From positions 732,811-796,810 of the forward strand of contig CADEFN010000002.1 of the NCBI GenBank assembly GCA_902826615.1: a stretch of DNA of 64,000 nucleotides, in the 5' to 3' direction. The notes below the pieces were generated by a model. The model was given only the letters and a program-made list of their open reading frames with translations, was not told where the DNA came from and made no database searches. Positions 16,862 through 25,050 of this stretch are shown in pieces. Position 1 is the stretch's first letter. Every line of letters starts with the position of its first letter. The position numbers and the translations under genes are program-made. Source of the stretch: an uncultured Gemmatimonadota bacterium. Its GTDB lineage: Bacteria; Gemmatimonadota; Gemmatimonadetes; Gemmatimonadales; Gemmatimonadaceae.

Positions 16862-18073
16862 ATGCGCTTCGTCCGTCTCGCTGCTCTGTTCGCGCTGTTC
16901 CCTGTGACCCTGGCTGCGCAAGGCGTCGCCATCACCGCCGCGCGGGTCTTCGACGGCGTCGACCGCTTTGTCGCCAACGCCACCGTCGTGGTGGAGGGGA
17001 ATCGCATCAGAAGTGTTGGGGCGCTTCCGGCGGGATTCAGGGGAGCACGCTACAACCTCGGTGATGTCACACTCATGCCGGGGCTGATGGACGTGCACTC
17101 CCATGTCGCCTGGTACTTCAACAAGCAGGGGCGGCTGCATCAGGGGAACGACGGCGAGACGGCCACCGAGTCGATGCTGGCCATTGCCGGCAACGCGTAC
17201 ACCACGCTCCTGGCCGGAGTGACCACCATCCAGAGTCCCGGGTCACCGGAAGACAAGGAGTTGCGGGACGCCATTCAGCGAGGCTGGATTCAGGGCCCGC
17301 GTGTGCTCACATCGTTAGGCTCGCTGAGCGAGACCTCGGGCACGCCGGACCAGTTGCGAGAGAAAATCCGTGGCTTCAAGGCAAGAGGCGCCGACCTGAT
17401 CAAACTCTTCGCGTCGAAGAGCATCCGCGATGGCGGGGCCCCGACGATGACGTTCGAGCAGGTGTCGGCCGCATGCGACGAAGCACACAAGATCGGGCTG
17501 CGGGTGCTGGTGCATGCACACGCTGCGGAGGCGATGAACATCGCGTCACGGGCCAAGTGTGATCAGATCGAACATGGCATGCTGTCGGATCAGGCGTCAC
17601 TCGATCTTGCCGCGGCCAATGGCGTGTATCTCTCGCCGCAATGCAGCCTGGTGATTGACAACTATCTGCAGAACCGCGCGAAGTTCGAGGGGATCGGCAA
17701 CTACAACGAGGAAGGCTTTGCGGCCATGCGCAACAGCGAGACCGCGCGCATCGGGACCATTCGCAACGCGGTGCGCACAAAAGGCCTCATGATGGTATTT
17801 GGCACCGACGCCGTGGCGGGCGCACACGGACGCAATGCCGAAGAGCTGGTCTGCCGCGTGGAACGTGGTGGGCAGAGTGTGGCGGGGGCCCTGGCCTCGG
17901 CGCAATCGCTGGCGGCCCGGTCGATGGGCCTGGCGGATTCGTTAGGCACTCTCAAGGCCGGGATGGTCGCCGACCTCATCGCCGTCCCGGGTGATGTGCG
18001 TGCAGACATCACGCGGTTGTTGCGGGTGCAGTTTGTCATGAAGGACGGCGTGGTGGTGCGGAACACGCGATAG
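16862..18073 (+). CDS. Secreted metal-dependent amidohydrolase
   Basis: 403 residues with a signal peptide (LAALFALFPVTLAAQG). Metal ligands occur in family order: DVHSHV, lysine in DLIKLFAS, HAHAAEA, IEHGML and FGTDAVAGAHG. The tail LKAGMVADLIAVPGD is the usual closing strand. It resembles the amidohydrolase at 7,452 in layout but not closely in sequence, so they are separate subfamilies rather than a recent duplicate. It carries two CGTTAGGC octamers, both Ser-Leu-Gly. Start ATG at 16862, chosen because it begins the signal peptide. Confidence 0.88.
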   Translation: MRFVRLAALFALFPVTLAAQGVAITAARVFDGVDRFVANATVVVEGNRIRSVGALPAGFRGARYNLGDVTLMPGLMDVHSHVAWYFNKQGRLHQGNDGETATESMLAIAGNAYTTLLAGVTTIQSPGSPEDKELRDAIQRGWIQGPRVLTSLGSLSETSGTPDQLREKIRGFKARGADLIKLFASKSIRDGGAPTMTFEQVSAACDEAHKIGLRVLVHAHAAEAMNIASRAKCDQIEHGMLSDQASLDLAAANGVYLSPQCSLVIDNYLQNRAKFEGIGNYNEEGFAAMRNSETARIGTIRNAVRTKGLMMVFGTDAVAGAHGRNAEELVCRVERGGQSVAGALASAQSLAARSMGLADSLGTLKAGMVADLIAVPGDVRADITRLLRVQFVMKDGVVVRNTR

Positions 18074-18083
18074 ATGGCGGACG

Positions 18084-18106
18084 ACAGACGGCAGACGGCA
18101 GACGGC
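18084..18106. repeat. GGCAGAC tandem repeat in an intergenic gap
   Basis: Three consecutive copies of a seven-base unit (CAGACGG in one register) lie just after the stop codon of the amidohydrolase gene. They resemble the repeats at 8670, 20087 and 41601. Confidence 0.8.
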
Positions 18107-18168
18107 CGACCAGGGGTGCGCGTGACATACGCGGGGTGCGAGGGTCGAACATATCAACGGGGCATCGC

Positions 18169-20082
18169 ATGAAATTCACAGTGGCTCTGTTCGCGAGCCT
18201 GGCTCTTGCCCACACGCTGGGAGCGCAGGCTGGACGCGAGATGGTGGAGTGGCCCACCTACGGCGGTGATGCCGGGGGAATGAAATACTCGCGGCTGGCC
18301 GACATTGATCGGGCCAGCGTCAAGCGTCTCGCCGCGGCATGGAGCTGGGATACCGGGGATCTGGCCAACCCGCCGGCCGACTCAGGCCGCCCGGCACGCC
18401 CTGGCAACTTTCAGGCGACGCCGCTGATGATCAACGACACCCTGTACGTGCCCACACCGCTGAATCAGGTGGTCGCGCTTGACGCCGGCACCGGGCGGGA
18501 GCTGTGGCGATTTGATCCGCAGGCGTATCGCGCCGGCCAGCCGTCAAATGGCACCGGGCTCGTACATCGTGGTGTGGCCATGTGGACCGACGGCAAGGAA
18601 CGCCGGATCTTCATCAACTCGCGCTGGCGCTTGTTTGCCATCGATGCATCGACGGGCAAGGCGATTTCCTCGTTTGGTGAGAATGGGCAGATCGATCTCA
18701 CCGTCGGGTTATCGCGACCGGTGAACCGGCTGCACTACACCAACACATCACCGCCGGTGGTGTGGGGCAACCTCGTCATTCTGGGCAATGGTGTGGGCGA
18801 CCGTCTGATGTATCGCGGTGACCCGCCGGGCGATGTGCAGGCGATTGATGTGCGCACGGGCAAACGGGTGTGGCTCTTCAATCCCATTCCCGGTCCGGGT
18901 GAAGTGGGCAATGAGACGTGGCGCAACGATTCGTGGAAACACACGGGTCATACCAATGTGTGGGCGCCCTTCACCGTCGACTCGGCGCGAGGGCTGGTGT
19001 ACCTGCCTTTCGGAACGCCAAGCAATGACTGGTATGGTGGACGCCGGCCTGGAGAAAATCTCTTTGGCGAAGCGGTGGTGGCACTGAATGCCCGCACCGG
19101 CGAACGTGTCTGGCATTTCCAGACCATTCACCATGGGCTGTGGGACTACGATCTCCCGGCACCGCCTAACGTGATCACCATCCGGCAGGGCGGGCGACGC
19201 GTCGACGCACTGGCCGTGCCAACCAAGCAGGGCTTTGTGTTTGTCTTTGATCGGGTGACGGGGAAGCCCATCTGGCCGGTGGAAGAGCGCCGAGTGCCGG
19301 TGAGTTCAGTGCCCGGCGAGCAATCGTGGCCGACGCAGCCCTTCCCGACTCTTCCGGCTCCCATTTCGCGTATTGGCGTGAGCGAAGCCGACGCCGCGGA
19401 TTTCACACCTGCCATTCGCGAGGCGGCGCTGGCCGAACTGCGCAAAGTGAAGTTGGGGCCTCTCTTCACTCCCCCGTCGGAACAGGGGACCGCCACACTC
19501 CCCGGATCCATTGGTGGCGCCGGCTGGGGAGGTGCGATGTTCGATCCCGAATCGAACACCCTCTTCGTGAAAGCCACCAACTCCCCATCGGTGTGGCGCA
19601 TTCTCAAGCGGCCTGCACCCTCCGACACAAACGATATGGAGTATGCCGCCGACCTCGGCAATTCATCGATTGGGGTACGACTGGGAGAAGGACCGACGAT
19701 TCCGGCGATCAAGCCGCCCTATGGCACCCTTACTGCCATCGACATGGGCACCGGCCGCACGCGCTGGCAGGTACCGTTAGGCGACACGCCGGGCGTCCGG
19801 AACCATCCGGCGCTCAAGGGGGTCACACTGCCGCGTTATCTGGGTGTCGCGGGGGCGCCGGGAGGTGTCGTGACACGCGGCGGGCTGATCTTCATCACCG
19901 GTGGTGGCAATGTGTTGTACGCCATCGATACCCGAAATGGCGCGGTGGTGTGGGAACATGACCTCGGGCGACAAGCGTACGCCAATCCCATGACGTATCG
20001 CACGCGCGCGGGGAAGCAGTTTGTGGTGGTCGCGACGGGGACGGGGGCAGAGACGCAGCTGCGGGCATTTGCGGTGCGGTAG
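18169..20082 (+). CDS. Secreted PQQ-dependent dehydrogenase (quinoprotein beta-propeller)
   Basis: 637 residues with a signal peptide (VALFASLALAHTLGAQ). The protein is a PQQ beta-propeller: WPTYGGDAGGMKYSRL at the start, repeated ALDAGTGRELWRF, AIDASTGK, AIDVRTGKRVWLF, ALNARTGERVWHF and AIDMGTGRTRWQV blades, and a C-terminal ending TRAGKQFVVVATGTG. This is the layout of membrane-type glucose dehydrogenase domains and related soluble quinoproteins that oxidise sugars or alcohols in the periplasm. No c-type haem motif is visible, so electrons must leave through another carrier. Two octamers occur, one read Pro-Leu-Gly and one read Pro-Asn in the opposite orientation. Confidence 0.9.
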   Translation: MKFTVALFASLALAHTLGAQAGREMVEWPTYGGDAGGMKYSRLADIDRASVKRLAAAWSWDTGDLANPPADSGRPARPGNFQATPLMINDTLYVPTPLNQVVALDAGTGRELWRFDPQAYRAGQPSNGTGLVHRGVAMWTDGKERRIFINSRWRLFAIDASTGKAISSFGENGQIDLTVGLSRPVNRLHYTNTSPPVVWGNLVILGNGVGDRLMYRGDPPGDVQAIDVRTGKRVWLFNPIPGPGEVGNETWRNDSWKHTGHTNVWAPFTVDSARGLVYLPFGTPSNDWYGGRRPGENLFGEAVVALNARTGERVWHFQTIHHGLWDYDLPAPPNVITIRQGGRRVDALAVPTKQGFVFVFDRVTGKPIWPVEERRVPVSSVPGEQSWPTQPFPTLPAPISRIGVSEADAADFTPAIREAALAELRKVKLGPLFTPPSEQGTATLPGSIGGAGWGGAMFDPESNTLFVKATNSPSVWRILKRPAPSDTNDMEYAADLGNSSIGVRLGEGPTIPAIKPPYGTLTAIDMGTGRTRWQVPLGDTPGVRNHPALKGVTLPRYLGVAGAPGGVVTRGGLIFITGGGNVLYAIDTRNGAVVWEHDLGRQAYANPMTYRTRAGKQFVVVATGTGAETQLRAFAVR

Positions 20083-20086
20083 ATCG

Positions 20087-20102
20087 TAGACGGCAGACGG
20101 CA
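20087..20102. repeat. Short GGCAGAC repeat
   Basis: Two units of the seven-base GACGGCA/GGCAGAC repeat directly after the stop of the PQQ dehydrogenase gene. Confidence 0.6.
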
Positions 20103-20123
20103 CGAAAACAACAGCGCACGGTG

Positions 20124-20696
20124 ATGGCTACTCTCCTGGCAATTGCGTTAGGCATCGGACTCGCCACGGCGGCGGGGTTACGTGTGTTTGTGCCCGTCTT
20201 TGGCGCCGGGCTGGCCGCGCATTTCGGGCACCTCTCGCTCAGTCCCGGCTTTGTGTGGCTGGGAGAGACACCGGCGCTGCTCGCCTTCGGCACCGCCACA
20301 CTCCTCGAAATCGTCGCCTACTACGTGCCCTGGCTCGATCATGCCCTCGATGCCATCGCGTCGCCGACCGCCGTGGCAGCCGGCATCGTGACCAGCGCGG
20401 CAGTCATCACCGATTTGCCGCCAGTGCTCAAGTGGGGTGTCGCCATCATCGGCGGTGGTGGCGCTGCGGGGATCATGCAGGCCCTGACGGTCGGCACACG
20501 GATCAAGTCCACACTGACCACCGGCGGACTCGCCAACCCGATTCTTGCCACCTTTGAAACTGTCGGGGCGGTTGGGGTCGTAGTGCTGGCCATACTCGTG
20601 CCGGTGCTCACGCTGGTCGCCATTCTTGTTGCGGCTTGGGTGCTTTACCGGTGGATTGGTCGGCTGACGTGGCGGCGAGCCCCGGCAGCCGGCTGA
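20124..20696 (+). CDS. DUF4126 integral membrane protein
   Basis: 190 residues with about five hydrophobic segments. The N-terminal LLAIALGIGLATAAGLRVFVPVF and the following VPWLDHALDAIASPTAVAAGI match the DUF4126 family pattern (a glycine-rich first helix with G-x-R-x-F, then W-x-D-x-x-L-D). Function unknown in the family. The glycine-rich GGGGAAGIMQ segment near residue 112 may be a re-entrant loop. Starts at ATG 20124 or the GTG immediately before it. A CGTTAGGC octamer is in the first helix. Confidence 0.8.
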   Translation: MATLLAIALGIGLATAAGLRVFVPVFGAGLAAHFGHLSLSPGFVWLGETPALLAFGTATLLEIVAYYVPWLDHALDAIASPTAVAAGIVTSAAVITDLPPVLKWGVAIIGGGGAAGIMQALTVGTRIKSTLTTGGLANPILATFETVGAVGVVVLAILVPVLTLVAILVAAWVLYRWIGRLTWRRAPAAG

Positions 20697-20736
20697 GGAA
20701 ATCGAAGACCTCACGACACTTTCCGGAGCGCCTGAC

Positions 20737-20985
20737 ATGGGTCTCATCTTCGCAGCAATCGCCGGTCTCATCGCGGGTTCCGTCGCGCGCTTCTTCTATC
20801 CCGGCGCGCAGGAGATGTCGTGGTTCAAGACCATGCTCCTCGGCCTTGGCGGTGGCTTCCTGGCTGGTATGCTGGGTCGTCTCACCGGCTGGTATGGCCC
20901 GGGTCAGGGCGCGGGACTTGTTGCGTCGGTGCTTGGCGGGATGCTGATTCTCTGGTTTCTGGGGAAGCGCTCTTCCGTCACCTGA
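20737..20985 (+). CDS. GlsB/YeaQ/YmgE-family small membrane stress protein
   Basis: 82 residues with three glycine-rich hydrophobic stretches (GLIFAAIAGLIAGSVARFF, MLLGLGGGFLAGMLGRL and GLVASVLGGMLILWFLG). This is the transglycosylase-associated protein pattern (Pfam Transgly_assoc), small inner-membrane proteins often induced by stress. Start ATG at 20737 has CGGAG about 8 bases upstream. It sits 40 bases behind the DUF4126 gene and 14 bases before the next, so the three may share a transcript. Confidence 0.88.
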   Translation: MGLIFAAIAGLIAGSVARFFYPGAQEMSWFKTMLLGLGGGFLAGMLGRLTGWYGPGQGAGLVASVLGGMLILWFLGKRSSVT

Positions 20986-20999
20986 CCATGTGAGGCCTC

Positions 21000-22271
21000 A
21001 TGGCGTTCGTTTCGTGCATCACCCCGCGGCACTTCCTGGTCGCGGGGTTTTTCTTTGCTGCCGCTCCGCTCATTGCGCAGTCGCCACGTCAGACTGACGC
21101 CGATCACTACACCCGGTACGAACTGCTCGCTCCGGGTTCGGCAAAGTTCAAAATCCTCTACGAGGTGAGCGCCACCACGCCAGGAGCGACGAAGTATTAC
21201 AACGTGATCCGAAAAGGGAGCGTCGCCACCGACGAGGCCGTCTACGACCGGATGAGTGGCAAGTCACTCAAGTTCTCGGTGGTGAATGGCCGAGTGGCCG
21301 CTCGCGACGGTGTGCGCGGCGCCGACAGCACCACCGAGTACATCGGCATTGAATTGCCGAGGAAGGTGCCAGAGAAGGGCGAGGTACGTCTGCTGATCGA
21401 CAAGACGTATGAGGACGCGCGGAGCTATCTGGCCGGCGGCGACACATTGGTGTTCACGCGCGGGCTTGGCATCAAGAAGAACTCGGTGGTCCTGCCGGCC
21501 GGCTACGAACTCACGAGTGTGAACTACCCGTCGCAGGTGCGCACGGAGGCCGACGGGCGTGTGCAGGTGTCGTACATCAACATCGGGACAGCGGAGGTGC
21601 CGTACGTGGTGCGGGCCCGCCGCACGCGGGCCACCGGCGCCAATGTGGCCGGTGAGCTGGCGCGTGATTCGCGCATGAGTGAGCGCGCGCGGCAGGATCG
21701 CGAGATTGTGTACTTCCTGCAGCAGCCGGAGACAAACGCCTTTGATCTGTATCACGACTATACGGAGTCGCGCCCGGGCGTGGACAAGTATCTGAATGTC
21801 GTGCGCGCCGGGAGTCGCGTGTCGAATCCATCGGCGTATGTGCTCGATACCGGAGAGCCGCTCACGGTGAGGACACTCAAGGGCGACGCAATCACCCGCG
21901 CGTCCATCGATGTAGGGAGTGCCGTGACACCGGAGACCGAAGTTGTCGTAATCGACTTCAAGGCGCCGGCAGCAGGGGAATCGGTGCGCCTGCGGATTTC
22001 CGAGACGTACACCGATCCGGTGCGCTATCGTCTGGCGGGAGACGTGCTGGTCTGGGATCGAGCATTCGGCCGCCCGGCCAACGCGATGGTGCTTCCGGCA
22101 GGATGGGAGCTTACCAACTGCTCTGTGCCGGCGACGGTGAGTGTGCAGGAGGATGGGCGGGTGCGGCTGGATTTCGTGAACCCCCGCAACGACGAGATTG
22201 GGGTGCTGGTAACTGCGAGAAGAACGGGAAGCACGAGAGGCACGAGAAGCACGGGCGGGAAGCACGACTGA
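21000..22271 (+). CDS. Secreted protein with two internal repeats, unknown function
   Basis: 423 residues with a signal peptide (FLVAGFFFAAAPLIAQ). Two homologous halves are visible. About 40-210 runs from YELLAPGSAKFKILYEVS to VPYVVRARRT, and about 237-408 runs from FDLYHDYTESRPGVDKYLNV to IGVLVTARRT. Shared landmarks are P-G-x-x-K-Y-x-N-V, E/K-T-Y-x-D, VLPAGxELT and EDGRV. Each half is probably a pair of beta-sandwich domains. No catalytic motif seen and no family recognised. The last dozen residues (TGSTRGTRSTGGKHD) are encoded by the left arm of a large inverted repeat, so that tail is probably not functional. TGAGG lies just before the ATG. Confidence 0.8.
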   Translation: MAFVSCITPRHFLVAGFFFAAAPLIAQSPRQTDADHYTRYELLAPGSAKFKILYEVSATTPGATKYYNVIRKGSVATDEAVYDRMSGKSLKFSVVNGRVAARDGVRGADSTTEYIGIELPRKVPEKGEVRLLIDKTYEDARSYLAGGDTLVFTRGLGIKKNSVVLPAGYELTSVNYPSQVRTEADGRVQVSYINIGTAEVPYVVRARRTRATGANVAGELARDSRMSERARQDREIVYFLQQPETNAFDLYHDYTESRPGVDKYLNVVRAGSRVSNPSAYVLDTGEPLTVRTLKGDAITRASIDVGSAVTPETEVVVIDFKAPAAGESVRLRISETYTDPVRYRLAGDVLVWDRAFGRPANAMVLPAGWELTNCSVPATVSVQEDGRVRLDFVNPRNDEIGVLVTARRTGSTRGTRSTGGKHD

Positions 22272-22335
22272 GGCAGGCTGGCTCACGGCCGTGCTTCCCG
22301 TGCCTCCCGTGCTTCCCATGCTTCCCGTGCCTCTG
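22216..22335. repeat. Large inverted repeat of GGGAAGCACG units between convergent genes
   Basis: The left arm (22216-22266) has repeats of GGGAAGCACG and GGCACGAGAAGCACGG. The right arm (22290-22335) has CGTGCTTCCC, CGTGCCTCCC and related units. The arms are complementary and flank the stop codon at 22269-22271. It can fold as a bidirectional terminator between the two convergent genes, and its left arm is translated. Confidence 0.8.
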
Positions 22336-22337
22336 CC

Positions 22338-23240
22338 CTAAAGCTGAAAGTGCGCGCCTAACCCGACGTATCGGATCTTCTGCCGGAAAAACTGCCCGTA
22401 GGGCGATGGCCCGTCGTACGCTTCGAGCATCAGGCTCCAACGCCGTGACGGCGGGTCGGCGCCTCGGGTGCGTTCGAACTCGAGCCCGACACGCGCCGAG
22501 ATGGCTGGATCCCAGTCCTGTTGCTCGGCGGCTTTTACGTCGATGGCGGCGATTGGCCGGACACCGCCCACCGCGCCACCAAAGTTGATCAGCGGTGAGG
22601 CGCGGCGGAGCTCCGCCCCGCCATGTGCCACCATCTCCTGCAGCGCTTCGGGGTTGCGGTTGAAGAGGTACTCGCCGCCACCGTACACACGGAGTGCGCC
22701 AAGTTCAGCCGAGACGATGGCTTCGGCCGACTCGAAGGAGAGGTTCTCGCGCACGAGGGTGTCGCCGCGCAGCAGAAACTCGTCACCGAGATGTGAACTC
22801 TGGTGATAGACACGAAACTGCGCCGAGACGTTGTTCGCACGCATCGTAAGGGGAATGCCCACGATGTAGTCGGCGTTCAGCAGGTCAAACGATTCGGAGC
22901 TCAGGTCAAACTGGGCGAAGACGGCGCCGGAAATGGAGAGCTGGACCCCATTGCCCGAGGCACCGCCCCATCGCGCCAAGGCGAACTGGTCCGCGATCCC
23001 GACCGAGCCGATCGTGAACAGTGAGTCATCCTCCCCGATGGTGCGCTGGTAACTCAGGAAAGAGCGCATTGCCTTGGGGTCAGCGAGGAGCGCGCAGAAA
23101 AGGTCGCCCGTGGGGAGGCCAACGTAGGCCTGCCGCTCCGACGACGGGATTCTCCGGCCACAGCGATTGTTCTCCTGCGCGCCGGCGACGGTGCTCAGGG
23201 TGGCGAGGAACGCGACGACTACCAGACGACTGCTGATCAT
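22338..23240 (-). CDS. DUF1207-like outer-membrane beta-barrel protein
   Basis: 300 residues with a signal peptide (LVVVAFLATLSTVAGAQ). Alternating strands end in an aromatic-terminated C-terminus (IRYVGLGAHFQL), as in outer-membrane barrels. The segments YDGPSPYGQFFRQKIRYVGLG and FRVYHQSSHLGDEFLLR fit the DUF1207 family, which is thought to sit in the outer membrane. Function unknown. Start ATG at 23240 has GGAGG 6 bases upstream. A near-octamer GGTTAGGC encodes Gly-Leu-Gly close to the C-terminus. Confidence 0.75.
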   Translation of the reverse strand: MISSRLVVVAFLATLSTVAGAQENNRCGRRIPSSERQAYVGLPTGDLFCALLADPKAMRSFLSYQRTIGEDDSLFTIGSVGIADQFALARWGGASGNGVQLSISGAVFAQFDLSSESFDLLNADYIVGIPLTMRANNVSAQFRVYHQSSHLGDEFLLRGDTLVRENLSFESAEAIVSAELGALRVYGGGEYLFNRNPEALQEMVAHGGAELRRASPLINFGGAVGGVRPIAAIDVKAAEQQDWDPAISARVGLEFERTRGADPPSRRWSLMLEAYDGPSPYGQFFRQKIRYVGLGAHFQL

Positions 23241-23314
23241 GTGCCACCTCCACTGCGTGTGCAAAGTCGTGACGACGCCGGGCCCGGATCAGATCTGCGA
23301 CCGCCGCCTGTTCC

Positions 23315-24940
23315 TCACGGAACCACACCCTTCACCTGGAACGGACCACGCACGGCGTCGATCTTTGGCGCCTTTTCCTTCGACTTCGCCACCATGCGTT
23401 CGACCTCATCCATGAGCCGGGCGTTGTTCATCACGATGCCGTCCTTGATGGTGTGCACGATGCCCTGCGTCCGCACCATTTTCCCGTCCTTGTCGAGCAT
23501 GAGATCGCCAAAGGAGTAGAGGAACTTGAGGTTCGCCGCCGGGTTGCCATCCACGAGCAGGAGGTCAGCCTTGTACCCGGGACGCACCAGCCCGAGTGTG
23601 GGCTCGCCTAACGTCTGCGCACTGCTCAAGGTGGCGGCCTTGATCACCTCGAGCCCGTGCATTCCCGTTTCGCGCAGCAGCTGGAGTTCGCGCACCGACG
23701 AAAAGCCGGGGGTGGCCCAGATGTAGTTGTCGTCGGTGCCAAAGGCCACGCGACCGCCCTTCTTGTTGAAGGCGTAGATGAGGTCACCCCAGAGACGGAA
23801 AGCAGACGTCCAGTAGTATTCGTCGTCGCTGGTCCACTCGTAGTGGAAGGCGCCATGCCAGGCGGGGTTCGGCAGGTTCCATCCCCACAACGCGGCATGG
23901 GTGTACTTCTCGTGCCAGGGGCTCGACATCGCCCGCAAGAAGTCGCGATTGGCCTCGTAGACCACGCGCGTGGGGAGCATGGTCACGCCGCACTTGACGA
24001 GTGAATCGGCTACGGCGCCGAGGAGACGCTCCTTGTTGGTGTAGGTCCACACCTTCCCGGCTTCGCGAAAGCGGTCGTTCTCGTTGCCAAAGCTGTAGTC
24101 CCGGGGAAAGTCCTGTGTCCGGTTGTCCAGCGCCGACTCGGCGTACCCGTAGTGATGTTCGATCATCGTGATGCCGGCGCAGGCGGCTTTCACGGCGTTG
24201 GTCACCGCCACATTCGACGGCTGCAGGTGAAATGAGGTAATCATGCCGTTGGCTTTGGCCGCCTGCGCGATGGCGGTCACCAGTTCGAGCGACCAGCCTA
24301 ACGGGTCCATGGAAATGACACGCAGCCCGGCATCCTTCATGGCCTTCACCACCTGCGGTGCCTTGGCAGGATCGTCCAGGTCTAGCCGAGAAAAGCCGGT
24401 GGTGCCGCTGCCGTAACTCGTGAGGGGATACATCCGTGGCGCGATGATCTCGTTGGCGGCGCTTTTTTTCGCCTCACTCATGGCTTCGGGCATGCCACGA
24501 TCAGCGGCGTTCACCATCGTCGTCACACCCATCGCCAGCTTGAGATAGTAGACGTACTCGAGCTCCTCAGGCAGCGTGCGCAGGTGTGTGTGCAGGTCCA
24601 CCATCCCCGGCATGAGGTACTTCCCCGTGCCATCGATCACGCGATCGCCGGCTGCACGGTTGTACTGGCGGCGTTGCTGCGCCACGGGATCACGCGGGAT
24701 CATCTCGCTGATCGTGTTGCCCTGGATGATCACGTCGAAGGGACCGGCCGGGGGACCACCATGCCCGGGGATCACCATCACGTTGGTGATGACGAGGAAG
24801 TTGTAGGGGCCGGCGGCCAGGTCACCGAAGCCTCGGGTGGTGATGTTGGCCGGTGTGGCGGGGCGTTGCGCTCGCACCGAGGGCGCGAGGGCCACCATGA
24901 GAGCAAGAGCGCAACGGGCAGCGGATGAGACGCGATACAT
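23315..24940 (-). CDS. Secreted amidohydrolase, larger subtype
   Basis: 541 residues with a signal peptide (ALALMVALAPSVRAQ). Amidohydrolase landmarks: DLHTHL, SFHLQPSN, EHHYGYAE and FGTDDNYIW, with the closing VRPGYKADLLLVDGNPAANL. An insertion of about 90 residues rich in Trp and Tyr (WGWNLPNPAWHGAFHYEW, DDEYYW) precedes the last metal aspartate and sets it apart from the other two. Substrate unknown. Two CGTTAGGC octamers, read Thr-Leu-Gly and Pro-Leu-Gly. It is divergent from the helicase gene. Confidence 0.87.
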   Translation of the reverse strand: MYRVSSAARCALALMVALAPSVRAQRPATPANITTRGFGDLAAGPYNFLVITNVMVIPGHGGPPAGPFDVIIQGNTISEMIPRDPVAQQRRQYNRAAGDRVIDGTGKYLMPGMVDLHTHLRTLPEELEYVYYLKLAMGVTTMVNAADRGMPEAMSEAKKSAANEIIAPRMYPLTSYGSGTTGFSRLDLDDPAKAPQVVKAMKDAGLRVISMDPLGWSLELVTAIAQAAKANGMITSFHLQPSNVAVTNAVKAACAGITMIEHHYGYAESALDNRTQDFPRDYSFGNENDRFREAGKVWTYTNKERLLGAVADSLVKCGVTMLPTRVVYEANRDFLRAMSSPWHEKYTHAALWGWNLPNPAWHGAFHYEWTSDDEYYWTSAFRLWGDLIYAFNKKGGRVAFGTDDNYIWATPGFSSVRELQLLRETGMHGLEVIKAATLSSAQTLGEPTLGLVRPGYKADLLLVDGNPAANLKFLYSFGDLMLDKDGKMVRTQGIVHTIKDGIVMNNARLMDEVERMVAKSKEKAPKIDAVRGPFQVKGVVP

Positions 24941-25050
24941 GCGGATTATGAGTCAGGAGGTCCGCAAAATGAGCCGCGCGAACCGCCGGAGCGCAATTCC
25001 CGCGTGCCCCGGCTCCCGTCGTTCACGCGGCTCCGATAGCTTGCGAGTTC

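Noticed and set aside
7452..24940. Recent duplication of the three amidohydrolase genes
   Set aside because: They share only family motifs; lengths and intervening sequence differ widely, so they are distant paralogues.
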